From contig RSEF01000002.1 in assembly GCA_003993805.1 (NCBI GenBank), positions 69,768,446 through 69,832,445 of the forward strand: DNA of 64,000 bases. The letters are read 5' to 3'. Numbering within the stretch: the first letter of the stretch is position 1; every line of letters begins with the position of its first letter. The stretch is from Himantopus leucocephalus (Eukaryota; Chordata; Aves; Charadriiformes; Recurvirostridae). Position numbers and translations under genes: made by a program. The notes under the pieces were generated by a model. It had not been told where the DNA came from and searched no databases. It worked only from the letters and a program-made list of their open reading frames with translations. This document shows positions 12,113 through 23,490 of this stretch, one piece after another.

Positions 12113-14594
12113 ACCATTTCTAATTCTTTGACGCTCAAATGATAAATGAGTTTCAAATAATTAGAGACGGTATAAAGGACCGCAGCCGGGAGATTTATGC
12201 TAGCCGAGTCGTCTGAACAAAGAGCCTTCTGTGGGTATCGTTTTTCTCTCTGGACTTTGAAGCCCTGTTCTGCTGTCTCCACCTTCAAAGAGCTATATCA
12301 TTTTTAACCCACATAATTTTATTCCCCTTTTTCATACCTGGGCAATGTCACAGGCCCTTATTAAGGAGCAGACCAAATGTCAAAAGTTTTGTTGTAAATC
12401 AGCAGGAAGCCAGTAACAAGTAGGGGTGAGAGGGCTCAAGGGAGGCCCTATACAAGGACCCAAGTCAGATGTGTTGTTGCCAATTCATTAGAAAGGAGTG
12501 CTGTAAAAGATAAACCCCCTCCAACTTTCTTTAGGACAACTTAGTAACAATAACAACATTGGATTACTTTTGCATGGGCCCCTGGCCAGACCAGTCCTGT
12601 CGTCTGGAAAGAAAGGTAAATCTGCCCAACTTCTGCAAATATTAAGCAGGGTTCTTGTCTGCTGCTAAATTACTTGTGAAAAAGTATGTGTTTTTTAAGT
12701 CAGATAAATAAATAAATGTGTGTCTAGGACAAGGACGTGCTGAGAACGAACCTCTGAGAGAGAATATGTTATTAGCAGTCCTCTTTCTTTTCTCTTACTC
12801 CCCTGGTGACTCTGTATAAGCTTTGTAAGGAGCCAGACTTGCCCGATCATAAACCAACACCGCTGAACGCCCTCCTTCTTCCCCGTGAGGCTCATGCGGG
12901 GCTTCGCACTCCGGCTGGGAAGTGCTTCTGCTGAATCAGGTTTCAGAATGATGTTTTGTGTGCTGCTATCTAACAACTATTTAAAGACGAACTGCAATGC
13001 AAAGCTGAAGTGAAACCTGAGGTTTTCTCTGTTCAGAGCAGGACCCTCAGCTGTGCATGTGCATTCCTGTGTGACTACGAGAGGGGAGGGAGACTGAAGG
13101 TGGAGACGTGGGTTTAGCACAGAAGTACTTTGGTGCAGACCTGTGGAAACTGTTTGTTTCACCAGGAAAGCCTGGTGGAGTCTCTAGTTCCAGTATATGT
13201 GGCGATGGCAATGGCAAAAAATACTTATAATGCAACCTCTCTTGTTTGTCTGCAAAAATTAAGGTGAAAGGCAACAATTAATGTTTAGGGGAACGCCTAC
13301 TGTGATTTCTAATACCTTGACTGAGAAGCAAGTGAGGATGGCTTCAGCTTCTCAGAGAGACAAGATGGTAGGAAATGTGGCCCGCAATCACACTGACTCT
13401 GTTCCTTAAGAGTTTATATTGCATTTCCACCCAGTTCTTTGTCTATTTTTCAGGCTGTAGGCTCACTGGCATATATGCCAGGTCCTCTGAAGTCTTCTGT
13501 ACATCTACTAGCATGGTGCTGCTCTGGGCAATGTATGAGCAGGGACTGTCTGCGGCAGGAGTAGGTATCTGTGACTATCAGTATTTTCACAGTGAAAAAG
13601 GGAATGTCTTAACATAAAAGAGTTTATTTTTCTACTGAACTTTTGTACCGGGACTTGCCTTGCTTTGCGAGCTGCTGGAAAATCAGAACTGAGACCAGTG
13701 AGTTCATGAGAGAGGTGCATCTTCACTCTCTCCTTCCCTGGGATGAAGCCGCAAACTCGATCTCAGTTCTCTGGAAAGACTGTGTTTGTGCAGCTTAGCA
13801 CAGGAACACAACCAGAGCTTTTCCTCTCATTTTTCAGCCAGGAAGGATGAGCAACCACACATCAATACAGTGACAGAAATAGAGCATTTGTGAATGTTGT
13901 CTGAAACATGGGCACTATGTACAACAGTTTCGATCACAGGAAAACAATTGCCACGAAGATGTGCCATCAACATTTGATTGACATCATCACTTTAAATCCT
14001 TTAGTAGAGTTGGGGAGCTGTACGTCCAGGCAGACAGTTGAATGGAAGAAAGATGAACCCATATTTTCAGACATAGCAACTTTAATTGCCTGTTGCTTTG
14101 GCATACAAAAATACATAATCTGGAGAGAAAGTAAGACCAGACTATAAATCAGAATATACGGAGTATTTCTTCCGAGCCAGTGCAAGAAATCCGATGAACA
14201 CACAAAAAAAGAAGAAACTTCTTCTAAAATAGGCCTGTTAGACAGTAGATGTAGAAAAGAGGCTGAATTAGAGAACACAAAGAAAGCGAAGAAAAATTAG
14301 GGGCATATCAGTAGCCTGTGGACTCTGCTGAAGGCAAGAATTAATTTCACAGCAGGGAAGAGATGAAGCAGCCTGGCAAACTACACCTGCACAGAGCACA
14401 GAGGTGTTAAAAGCAGAGGAGAAACGGATACAAAAAAAGGAAAAGAAAAAAAAGTTTGTCTCAGCAGGGCAATGCATACAATGCCACACTGATGCCTTGT
14501 GGATGTCGTCCTCAGGACTTGGCATGGTTGAGCTACATGTCCTAGTAAATGACTGACTTGCCTGGACTCTGTTGCACGGATCAGCTATTTGTGC
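12113..14594. other. Non-coding unique sequence
   Basis: No gene is supported. It contains the second copy of the ~50-bp dispersed repeat at 12545-12593. Open frames at 12695-12976 and 13375-13617 are short and unrecognised. Confidence 0.7.
12545..12593 (+). repeat. ~50-bp dispersed direct repeat, copy 2
   Basis: Partner of 11465-11513 in the same orientation, with roughly six substitutions and no gap. The divergence says the duplication is not recent. The 1.08 kb between the copies shows no retroelement coding sequence or LTR features. Confidence 0.75.
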
Positions 14595-14597
14595 CAC

Positions 14598-14735
14598 ACT
14601 TACTCATTCAACAATTGCATGTTATAGATGATGAAGCTTAAAGAAAAGTCGTTTGATTGCACAACAACTTGTCAGCAGTGTTAGTTAAACCCCTTATTGA
14701 GCCTGGCTCTCTATCTCCAAGCCTTTTGGCAGGGT
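14598..14735 (+). mobile_element. Possible MIR/CORE-SINE relic
   Basis: The order of motifs follows the mammalian-wide interspersed repeat pattern: TTATAGATGATGAAGCTTAAAG (compare TTACAGATGAGGAAACTGAGG), then a GATTGCACAACAACTTGTCAGCAG-like part (compare GGTCACACAGCTAGTAAGTGGCAG), then GAGCCTGGCTCT and CTCCAAGCC. Identity is low, as expected for a relic older than 200 million years. The call rests on recalled consensus motifs; an unrelated low-identity match is possible. Confidence 0.4.
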
Positions 14736-16426
14736 GACGGCCATCAGTTATATTGAGTGGTACCCAGGGGGTCTCTAAAGGCTCCGTGTCTAGCAGACTC
14801 TGCTAACACCATTGCTGAATCAGTATTTCCATGGGCTGCTGGCTGGTGCACCAGCACAAGACCACCCTGGCAAGGTGTGATCTTAAAAAAAAATAGGATG
14901 ACACTGAGGAAATTTTGTTAGCAGAGCAGTGCAAAATGATCTAACTCAAAAGTTTTTGTAATCTTGGCCAAACACATTTACAACATCCAGCTCGTTCTCT
15001 AGTTAGGTGGTCTGGAGACTGAATTCATCCCAGGGGCCAAAATATGAAATATTTGGGAATTCTGGCAGGCTCCACGCAACTATTCATGCTTCTTGTTTAT
15101 CTCGCAGTGTTTCTTTGCATAATGAATGGGAAGGGGTGAAATAAACACAGCAATGTTTAAAACAATAGAGTGGCTTGGATTGAGACATTAGTCACCACCA
15201 TTTAGATTTTCAGCAACCAGGCAAAACGATTGCTTTAAAGATAATAGCGCTTTTTAGGTTGGTTGTGTGTCCAAGAGCTCTCTTTCTGCTTGTGGCATCA
15301 CTTGGAAGGGAGTAGAAATGCCTTCCCAGGCTTAACTCCTGCCCAAGTTTGTTTCTCTGAGCTCGAAGTGGCACTTCTCTTGCCCTCGCAGCAGACGGAG
15401 GGTGCCCCAGACAAGAGATCTGTTGCAAATTGAGGCTGCTGCAAACACATTTGACCAGCAATTCAAGACAAACTTCCCATAATATTTTCCAAGTCAATGG
15501 AGATGGTTTGTTTTTTACTATGGGCAGAGAAGTGTCAAAAATGCTCAGCTTGTTTGTGGACATGTACAAGGCACCCACAAGGCTGCACACAAAATAGCTA
15601 AGGTGCCAGTGGGCAGCACTTGGGAATATGTAGCCGCGTTCTGGGTACTCGCAGAACAAATGGAGTTGTTTGCTGAGACCAGCAAATGGTGCACATCTCC
15701 CTGCACATCTTTTGCCCTCACCACTGCCCTGCTGCTTACGGGCTTTCCGTTCAAAAGGGATGGGTCTATTATTGTTTAAGTGACTGTCAGGGGGACAGGA
15801 CTCCTCTTGTCTCTTTTATGTCCAAGTGCTTCGGCTGTCGGCAAGAGGGAACTCGAGCATCTTTGTTTCCAATTAGTTTTCTTTAAGGGAGTTTCAATAC
15901 TGATTTTGGAGTCCCGTACAAAAAAATCATACAGTACAGTTTTAATGCAAATCTGATTGGCCAAATTCTGTTCAGGCTTTAGGACGATGTGGTCCCTTTG
16001 GCTTTGATGAGTGTGCACACTGCATAAATCTGCATGAACCGTGGCTCACTCTGCCTGCTTATTCACGACCCCAGCGATACGTTCTGCAGTGAGGGAGAGA
16101 GTCAACAACTTGCATATGCATCCAGGGATTTAGCTAAGCGCATCGCCACATACAGACACGAGAGCTCACGTACCCGGGGTAGGTTCTAAGTGCACAGTTA
16201 ATGGCCACTCCTTGCCAGATCTTCCCTAGCAAGGAAATGATATTATTTCCAAAATTGCAAATGAATAATTAATATCCTACCAAGAAATTAGTATTGTCCT
16301 CGAGGTGCTCTGAGGTAGCCCCTGATCCAGCAAACAACTGTATCTTCATGTAAAGCAGGTTGCAGGTTCAGGGCATTCCTTGCCATGTCAAATAATCATT
16401 AGCTTTTCAACAATATCAGGGGAATC
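14736..16426. other. Non-coding unique sequence
   Basis: No gene is supported. An open frame of 149 codons on the minus strand (15210-15659) is within the chance range and shows no recognised motif. Confidence 0.7.
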
Positions 16427-16441
16427 TTTTTTTTTTTTTTT
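16427..16441. repeat. Poly(T) homopolymer tract, T15
   Basis: Fifteen consecutive T residues. There is no identifiable retroelement on the minus strand beside it. Confidence 0.9.
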
Positions 16442-16464
16442 CCTGTTCGCTTTTGCGCACTGTA

Positions 16465-16690
16465 GGGCACTCGGATGCTCATTAACATACATGTCCCTTC
16501 CAATTTCACTCTCATTTGCACTATGTTAACAGCTACTATTTCATCTTTGCTCAGACAAACGATGGCCTTTGTAACCAGGAATAAAATTAGTCGCAAATGG
16601 AAACCTGTTTTAATGAGGCCAAATTGTTATGTAACTCCAAATGTGTACAATATTTTTTCTCTAAATCTCCTTTAATTCATCCCTAGTATT
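16465..16690. promoter_or_regulatory. Candidate conserved non-coding element
   Basis: This is a repeat-free, AT-rich stretch of mixed composition. It has homeodomain-like and octamer-like cores (CTCATTAACAT, TCATTTGCA, TTTAATGAGG) closely spaced and no low-complexity sequence. Its texture is like that of vertebrate developmental enhancers. Conservation itself cannot be seen from one genome, so this is a guess for alignment. Confidence 0.2.
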
Positions 16691-16784
16691 AATTATATCT
16701 TGTCATAAACAGGCCTCAGAGATGCTCGCTCCTCCAGGAGAGTTTGAAATAGAGCCTTATGCCAGAGCACCATCTTAATAAGGT

Positions 16785-16800
16785 AAAAAAAAAAAAAAAA
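16785..16800. repeat. Poly(A) homopolymer tract, A16
   Basis: Sixteen consecutive A residues, followed by GACAGGGGGGGAAAAA. No retroelement body is recognised upstream. Confidence 0.9.
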
Positions 16801-19141
16801 GACAGGGGGGGAAAAAGCTCCTTTTGTCTAATTTTTCCAAAACTTCTGATTAAAATATATGACATCACTGGGATTTATATAGGCAAATTTGGCAGCTCTT
16901 TTATATTTACTGAAACTGTGACATAAATCAAAACTGAGACTCTCTCCAAGAATGCGTTATTTGTTATCAGAGTAAGTATGTGTTAGTGACTCACACATGA
17001 ATAAGGTACTTCTGTTACAGCTGTTTATTAGAGAGTTTTCTTGGCTTCCATTTCTTGCTCTGCTACTGCCTCGCTTCATAACCTTAGGGAAGTCTCGGTG
17101 TTTTAATTAATTCAAATGATGTGCATATGTATATGTTTGTACATGCATACATACGTACGTACATACAAAACTATATATATAAATATTTCTTGCTAAAAGA
17201 ATGTTTTGAAATCCTGTAAAAGACAAAACGAAGATGACAGAGAGACTCTGCTTGTTAGTGTACCTTCTTTATTCAATCGTACACGTAAACCAGAGCTACT
17301 CAAGCAACATCCAGGCAGGTACGGAGTTACCATCCATGGGTCAACCTGAGTTTTTAGCTGAAGGTAGGTCAGAAGCAGCTACCACCTACCACAGCTCCCC
17401 CTCTTACCACCACCCCCAAAACTACATATTCACAATAACAACAAGAAGGTATTGTTTCTTCATTAACCCAGCAGTTCTTGCCCACTTAGAGAAAGAATTA
17501 GGGAAACTATGCGTTGCTACAGTGCCATCTGGTGATTCCCCTGTACCAGTGGGTGAAACATCACTCATCAGGCACTCCAGCAGCATTATTACTGTTCTAC
17601 ATTACTTAGCATACTTCCTTAGGCATCTTGTCAAGCGTGATTTTTTTTTTAAACTCTTTAGCATTTTAATGTGTAGGAAACTTCAACAAACAGCAATCAA
17701 AACATTTTCTAAATGTACTCTTAATCAAGTTTATCAGTAGCAGTTTGATTTTAAGAAATGGAAGGCAAAGCAGTACTAAAGAGAGTGTTTCCTAATCATT
17801 CATAATTCATCAGGAGCCTGATTGTGCTGGTGCTGCACCCCTGGACAAAGGCATGTGCTCTTCTTGGTACCCAGAAAGTGCTATAAGTATGTTGTTAACA
17901 TCCCGTACTCATTTGCATGGCACCTGGCTTTTTCAAGGTAGTAAGCGAACATTATCAGCTGCCACTCCTCAGTGAGTTACGGAAGCCTTGTCCCTGTGTT
18001 ACTTATGGGAAAAGGAGTTGGAGATGCTTGTTTGACATCAGTCTTGAGCAGAGCTGGGGTTAAAGCCGTGGATGCCCGTTTCTCTTCTGCCTGAGAGCAG
18101 GATGTGTTGTCCCTCCGAGCATGCCCATTTGTGGCATAATGTGGTGGTGTGATGCTGCTTTGGGGGTTGGTATGCCTCTGTCATCAGCTTTTCTGGTCAG
18201 TTTGCCTGTTTCCCCCTCGCCAAAGTAGGAGGATTACTTTGTTCCTCTGTAAGAGTTGAGTATTTTGTATCATTTGGTTTTATGACAGTTAAGGGTTTCC
18301 CCTGATCTGGGGGTCTTTAGAGGCTGGTCTTATGTGCAGTGTCTAGTCCTCATACAAATATGGAGTAAAATTTAGGACTAAATGAGCTTCTGAAGCTTCA
18401 GATGCTTGTCTGAGATGTTCACATGACTGCTATGACTGTTTCCTCCACTTTAAAATAGACCAAAACAAACCAAAAAATCCTGTTGCAGGCAGAAGACAAG
18501 TTTGCCTCCTAAAAACATTGTGTGTGTTTTATTCATTGAGGTAGAGGCACATAAAATTCCAAATGTTGAGTTTAATTATTGAAAAGCGGTAACAAATTCC
18601 TCATTTCCCTTCCATCTTTTGGTACTCTACAGGGGAAGGAGGCCATTTCTCTCTCTCACTTGCTCGCTTATCCCAGAGGAAATGCAGTTCCCTCTTCTTC
18701 CATTCAGGTATTAGCCTTTGTCTCCTCTGAAAAGTAACAGCTCTTGTCTGTCCTAAATGTCTGGAGTGCCAGCTTGCTTTCCTCGCATTCAGCTCGGTTC
18801 CAGCCTGCTGCGAATAGGGACTTCAGGCAAGAAGTGTTTCTGTTCTTTTCCCAAATCCCTCTGAAAAGCCAATCAATGTCCACTCTTTAAAGAGTCTACA
18901 GGTGAGGGTATCACAGCTCAGGGTGACAATTCCCACTATTCCAGGAAAATGGCATACAGTTGAAAAAACTGTTTGTGTAGTTGTGATCGGTATTAACTGG
19001 AGGGCATTTTTAGAAACACATTCCCAAAAGCTAATAAAAATATACGGTATATATGCTTCAAAAGTGAAGAAAGCAGTCAGAAGCAAAGAAGGTGTGATAT
19101 CTGCAGGCAGGGCCAACTCTGAGAAGAGTTTGCTGTTTAAT
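16801..19141. other. Non-coding unique sequence with AT and alternating tracts
   Basis: No gene is supported. It holds an alternating pyrimidine-purine run at 17138-17167, a TATATATATA stretch near 17172-17182 and a T10 run at 17641-17650. A 168-codon plus-strand frame (17234-17740) starts with a hydrophobic segment but matches no family I know and passes through the T10 run. Confidence 0.65.
17138..17167. repeat. 30-bp alternating pyrimidine-purine run
   Basis: Every step alternates pyrimidine and purine for 30 bases, built from TACA, TACG and TGCA steps including ACGTACGT. It is a simple-sequence tract with some capacity for Z-DNA or cruciform structure. Confidence 0.85.
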
Positions 19142-19268
19142 TGGCCAAGTCAAACAAGATACAATTAGGGCTAACCTGGTCCCCTAGGATTCATAAAGCC
19201 TTACTTGGAAGTTTCGGGGAGATGGCAGGGAAGCAGTGGCTTTAATTGTATCTTGTTTAACTTGGCCA
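19142..19268. repeat. 26-bp inverted repeat with 75-base spacer
   Basis: The 26 bases at 19142-19167 are the reverse complement of 19243-19268 with one mismatch. The arms begin TGGCCAAGT and end ACAATTA on the left side. The loop is 75 bases and shows no strong pairing. It could be the terminal inverted repeats of a very small MITE, a chance product of template switching, or a hairpin in a transcript. No clear TA or TTAA target-site duplication is seen outside the arms. Confidence 0.92.
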
Positions 19269-21655
19269 CTTTAATCACTTACACTTCTCTGACTTGGCTT
19301 CTTTCATAGATGTCACACCTCTGAACAGCTGACTAGCCTTTTTTTTTTCCCTAACGTAACTTTTTCTGTGTATTAACTGCTCTGAATCAGATAGAAAACA
19401 TATTTGTACAGGGGGGAAGAGTTTCAATTTATTATATAACCAGATATGAATAACATTTTAAATATAATGGCTCAGGTTCTCTGCAGCTTAAATTCTGGAG
19501 AATAAAATGCTGCTCTGCCAGTCAACGCCAGCCAAGAAGCAACTCCACTGATCATGTGGAGACTCATTGCATACTTCTGCTCTACCCAGGGGCAAAAGCC
19601 ACTTTCCATACCTTCTGGGCTACCGGCTGCTCAAGTCAGCCAGTAACTGAAATTACTGATGTGTTAACTTTTCCACCAGCAGGAGACTGTGGCAATCCAT
19701 ACGTGTGATATGTCATATGAGGTGATCGCTACGGGCTTCCTACATGTGCCTACCTGTTAGATATGGCTGAGACAGTTAACACTGGAAAAGCAGAGCTGGG
19801 TGTCAAACTCCAAAAATATTTAGGCCAGTCCTCCAAATGCATTTCACTCTGGCTGCTCTGCCACACCGTGAATTTCTCTGTGTGCCTGTGCTGCTGAAGG
19901 GCTTCAACTATCCAGAGGTACCAGGACTTCGGTGATGCTCTTCACAGAGTTTTCCTGATTAAAACAGCTCCTGTCTCTACTCACAGAAACTGCATATATT
20001 TTGGGAGATGTGGTCTGAACAGCCTAAGCCGTGGGGGAGAATGGAAGCATGAGACTTTTGGCTAACCTTTTCCTAGGGCAGTGTCTTCACCATTGGAGGC
20101 CAGAGAAATGTTTGTCAGGGAAGACTTTGAGCACAGCTGATCCTGCCTTGGGGCAGGACTCTGGATGAAGGTCTCTCGAGCGCTGTGAAACTTTGCAGTT
20201 TTAAGATTTCTGGATAAAAGTATTTTGAGTTGGGACTTCTTTTTTTGTCCAGTCTTTCCTTTCAAAGGGAAACTTTGATAAATTGAATCTTTCTTTGTAA
20301 GGAAATTAGTCATAAGAAAACTTCAATTTTTCTAACTGGTACTGTTTTATAAGGGAATAACAAATCTTACTGCAAGACCGGGGTTGAATTTATGAGTTCC
20401 TCATGCCAGTCACCTGGTTTGGGCCCTTTAAGGCTTAGGATGTCATTTAAGGCTACAGCTAAGCTGAACTAATCATCTATGAGCTGCTCAAAGGGGCAAC
20501 ATTACTTGTCCCTTACCTCTCTTGTCCCTGGCTGCCCATCCCCTCCCATCTGGCTCTGTCTGAGCCCCCAGTGAGCCACCTCAGAGGGCTGAACCAGCAC
20601 CGAGTACCTCTCTTCTTGTGGCACAGTTGTTATTTTTCTCCCAGCTGAGCCCCTTAAACCAGCTTGCCATGAGGTCAAAAGAAAGAAGAGCCAGCAGCCT
20701 GCAGACACGAGCTGCAGGGAGGACGGATGCAACTCCACGGACCTCTGTAACACAAAATAGGGCACTTCATTAAGTCTGTTAGATAAATTGGGCCCTGACC
20801 GTTTGGCAAAATCTGAATGCAAAGGTCTCTCTCCTTCAGGGCATAAAGCAGTGCTGGGCCGTCTCCCCCCAGTCTCGCTGAATGCCCATCCGTTTGTTCC
20901 TGGCTGTGACACAAGCCGTAGGGCAGAGGCAGTTTGGGATCGAAAAAAGTGGCGTGTTTGTTCTCCTCTCAAGAGTGGCTTTTTTGCAACATTCGGCACG
21001 TTGGTCATGTGAGCCAAATAGCCAAAGGTAAAAGAATTTACAAGCACCACTGATGGAACTGTGTTTATAAAAACAGAGTGTCTCTGGATTTTTCATTTTC
21101 TCTTCTTTGTTTCCTTGGGGGGAAAAAAAGGAGTAGAAGGAATTTAAATATAAAGCTGTAGACATTGTGAAATTTAGCACTCAAAAGTGTTCCAAAAGTT
21201 AAGATTTTTCCTGCCATGGTAAATTGGCTATGTGATATGCAGGGACTATTTGCTATTATTTCCTTGGGTTTTGATGGACAGGTATGGTTTTGGGTAGATT
21301 TGTCATTCCCAACAGTCTTGCTAGATGGATGTGTGTGGGCAGAGGTGTTGCAATGAAAATGAGAGGCCAGCATGCTTACAGTATGTGTATACAACACACA
21401 CCTCTCCACCAAGCCTCCTAGTAAAACAGAATTTCATGCAATTCTCCTAGATGTGCCTAGAGAATTCAAGCCAGTATTTTTATACCATGCTTATTCTCGG
21501 GAAGGGGCGCACTCGGCGGCAGACCCTGTTTTTGTTCAACTAAAAGCCGCAGCTCCTGGCTCCTTCTATTGTTCCTCTTGTCAGTGGCAAACTTTGGGAC
21601 CCCGACTTAGAAAGGAGAAGAAAAGCACCCAGCTGAAAGGTTCTGCTCAGCAGCT
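19269..21655. other. Non-coding unique sequence
   Basis: No gene is supported. Overlapping frames on both strands at 20502-21180 reach 182 codons but are unrecognised and mutually antisense, as chance frames usually are. Confidence 0.7.
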
Positions 21656-21684
21656 GGGGAGGGGGGAGAATGGGGAGGAGAGGG
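21656..21684 (+). repeat. G-rich tract with quadruplex potential
   Basis: Four G runs lie within 29 bases (GGGG at 21656-21659, G6 at 21661-21666, GGGG at 21672-21675, GGG at 21682-21684), with loops short enough to meet the usual G3+N1-7 rule. Confidence 0.7.
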
Positions 21685-23009
21685 CTTTGAGTCGCCTAGC
21701 GGTGTTTATCTCTGCTTTTTCTTTTTCTTTTTTTTTCTTCTGGTTCAGTGTAGCATGAAGCGGGACGAAGGGAGAGGAGACAGGAAAGCAGCAGAGGGAT
21801 GCAGGGGTCACAGAGGCATCCTTCCCGTGCACCATTGCCACCCGCTCCGGAAGGGCCTTATCTCACCGGCCCCAGATCAATTTGACTAATCTATTTTATC
21901 TCGCCATCTAATCTATCTGTTTCTGCTGAGCTATCCATCTGCCTCGTGGTATTGATCCCAACAGTTTCGTAATTGTATTTATAAAATGCCTTTTCACCCT
22001 CCTGGTAAGGGGGGTTTTGCGTAAAGGCTGAATGGGGGGGGTAAGAGGGGGTAAGCCTTCCGTCCCTCCATTTCTTCCTTCTCATGCAGCCCTTCCTCAC
22101 CCCACGGCTTCAAAGCACTGGAGATGAACAGGTACACAGGCCAGGGGAGCACAGGGCAGTGTGCGATGGCAGAGGGATGGCTGCCAGGAGAAAAGCCATT
22201 TGCAGAAAATGGAGCCGTGTCCATCTCCAGCCTGTTGCAGAGAAGCTTGTTCCAAGCCGAAATACATCTGTTTCCAACAGTTAGCTAGAGCAGGCTGAGA
22301 CTGCCAGATCATTTGAGGGAAAAAAAAGGGTGAGGGAAGAAAGCAGGATATTTGTGATTTGGAAGGAAAAGGCTTTTTATCCCCACACAAAGTCAAATTT
22401 AATCCAGAGATGAGCAATGACAACTTCCAAGCATAAACAGATCTTTAGAGATGCTCATGAACATCCTCTGGATAAATATCTGCACAGCAATGGAGCTCCT
22501 CTTGACTATGGGAACCAGCTGTCACATAAAGTCCCCAGCAGTTTGCCATGGTTGTTTCTGTTTGTCCCTATTTAGGCAGGAACCCATTCTCTGCACAGGG
22601 CTGGGCATTTTCTCAGCTGCAGCTTATTTAGAAATTAAGAGTTATTTCAGTCCTAAATTTGCCTACATTGGCCTCCACATTTTAATGACAGAAAACACTA
22701 TATACCAGCAAAGTTTCCTGCATGATGAATGTGTGCGTGTGTGTGTGTGTGCGTGCCCATGTCTATGTCTTCTCATTTTCCATCTCTGGAATGTATCACA
22801 TCTCACCTCTGAGATATGTGGGGAGAGTAAAGGACACTGGGGTCACACTAGTCTCTGTTTACAGAGTTCCTTCCAACTTCTTCATAAGCAGGAAGCGGTT
22901 TGTGATTAGCCTCATTTTTTTCATATCAGTATAATGCTTTTATCATGTATTTATTGTGCATGAATAATTAGCTAAACAGTGGAGACCTATCACTTCCACT
23001 CAGTGGTAG
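21685..23009. other. Non-coding unique sequence
   Basis: No gene is supported. The part at 21850-21960 is rich in TTATCT/CTATC motifs (GATA-type sites in reverse: CCTTATCTCACC, TTTTATCTCGCC, AATCTATCTG). A GT/GC microsatellite lies at 22731-22756. Confidence 0.65.
22731..22756. repeat. (GT)n microsatellite with GC interruptions
   Basis: Alternating GTGTGC/GTGTGT units over about 26 bases. It is likely polymorphic in length. Confidence 0.9.
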
Positions 23010-23490
23010 CTCTGGAGTCCTCAGCACAGGAAAGACATGGACCTGTTGGAACAGGTCCAGAAGAGGGCCACAAAAATGATGAGAGTGCTGGAGCACCTCT
23101 CCTATGAAGACAGGCTGAGAGAGCTGGGGTTGTTCAGTACGGAGAAGAGAAGGCTCCAGAGAGGCCTTTCGGTACTTAAAGGGAGCTTATAAAAGAAATG
23201 GGGACAAACTTTTTAGCGGGGCCTGTTGCAATAGCACAAGGGCTAATGGTTTTAAACTAAAAGAGAGTAGATTTAGACTAGATAGAAGGAAGAAATTTTT
23301 TACGAAGGGAGAGGAGAGGTTGCCCAGAGGGGTGGTAGGTGCCCCATCCCTGGAAACATTCAAGGTCAGGTTGGACAGGGCTCTGAGCAACCTGATCTAG
23401 TTGAAGATGTCCCTGCTCATTGCAGGGAGATTGGACTAGATGACCTATAAAGGTCCCTTCCAACCCAAACTATCCTATGATTCTATTTCC
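23010..23490 (+). mobile_element. CR1 LINE, 5'-truncated 3' end
   Basis: A clear CR1 3' region in forward orientation. It has GGAAAGACATGGACCTGTTG near the start, then GGGCCACAAAAATGATGAGA, CTGGAGCACCTCTCCTATGA, GACAGGCTGAGAGAGCTGGG, GGTTTTAAACTAAAAGAGAG, GCCCCATCCCTGGAAACATT and the end TCCTATGATTCTATTTC. No protein-coding part of ORF2 remains. Relative to the CR1 pattern it lacks about 25 bases between the TTTTTTACGAAG segment and GGTTGCCCAGAG. Its TCTAGTTGAAGATGTCCCTG segment matches the copy at 6.8 kb, so the two belong to one subfamily. The 5' edge is approximate. Confidence 0.96.

Noticed and set aside
603..16800. Poly(A)/poly(T) runs at 603, 4195, 16427 and 16785 as retrogene tails
   Set aside because: No gene-like or LINE-like body precedes them in the right orientation and no flanking duplications were seen.
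17045..17105. CTGCTACTGCCTCGC...CCTTAGGGAAGTC as a MIR core
   Set aside because: Only one short block resembles the MIR core; the following sequence does not continue the consensus.
20502..21050. 182-codon minus-strand open frame
   Set aside because: No recognised domain, overlapped by other open frames on both strands, and a length expected about once by chance in a window of this size.
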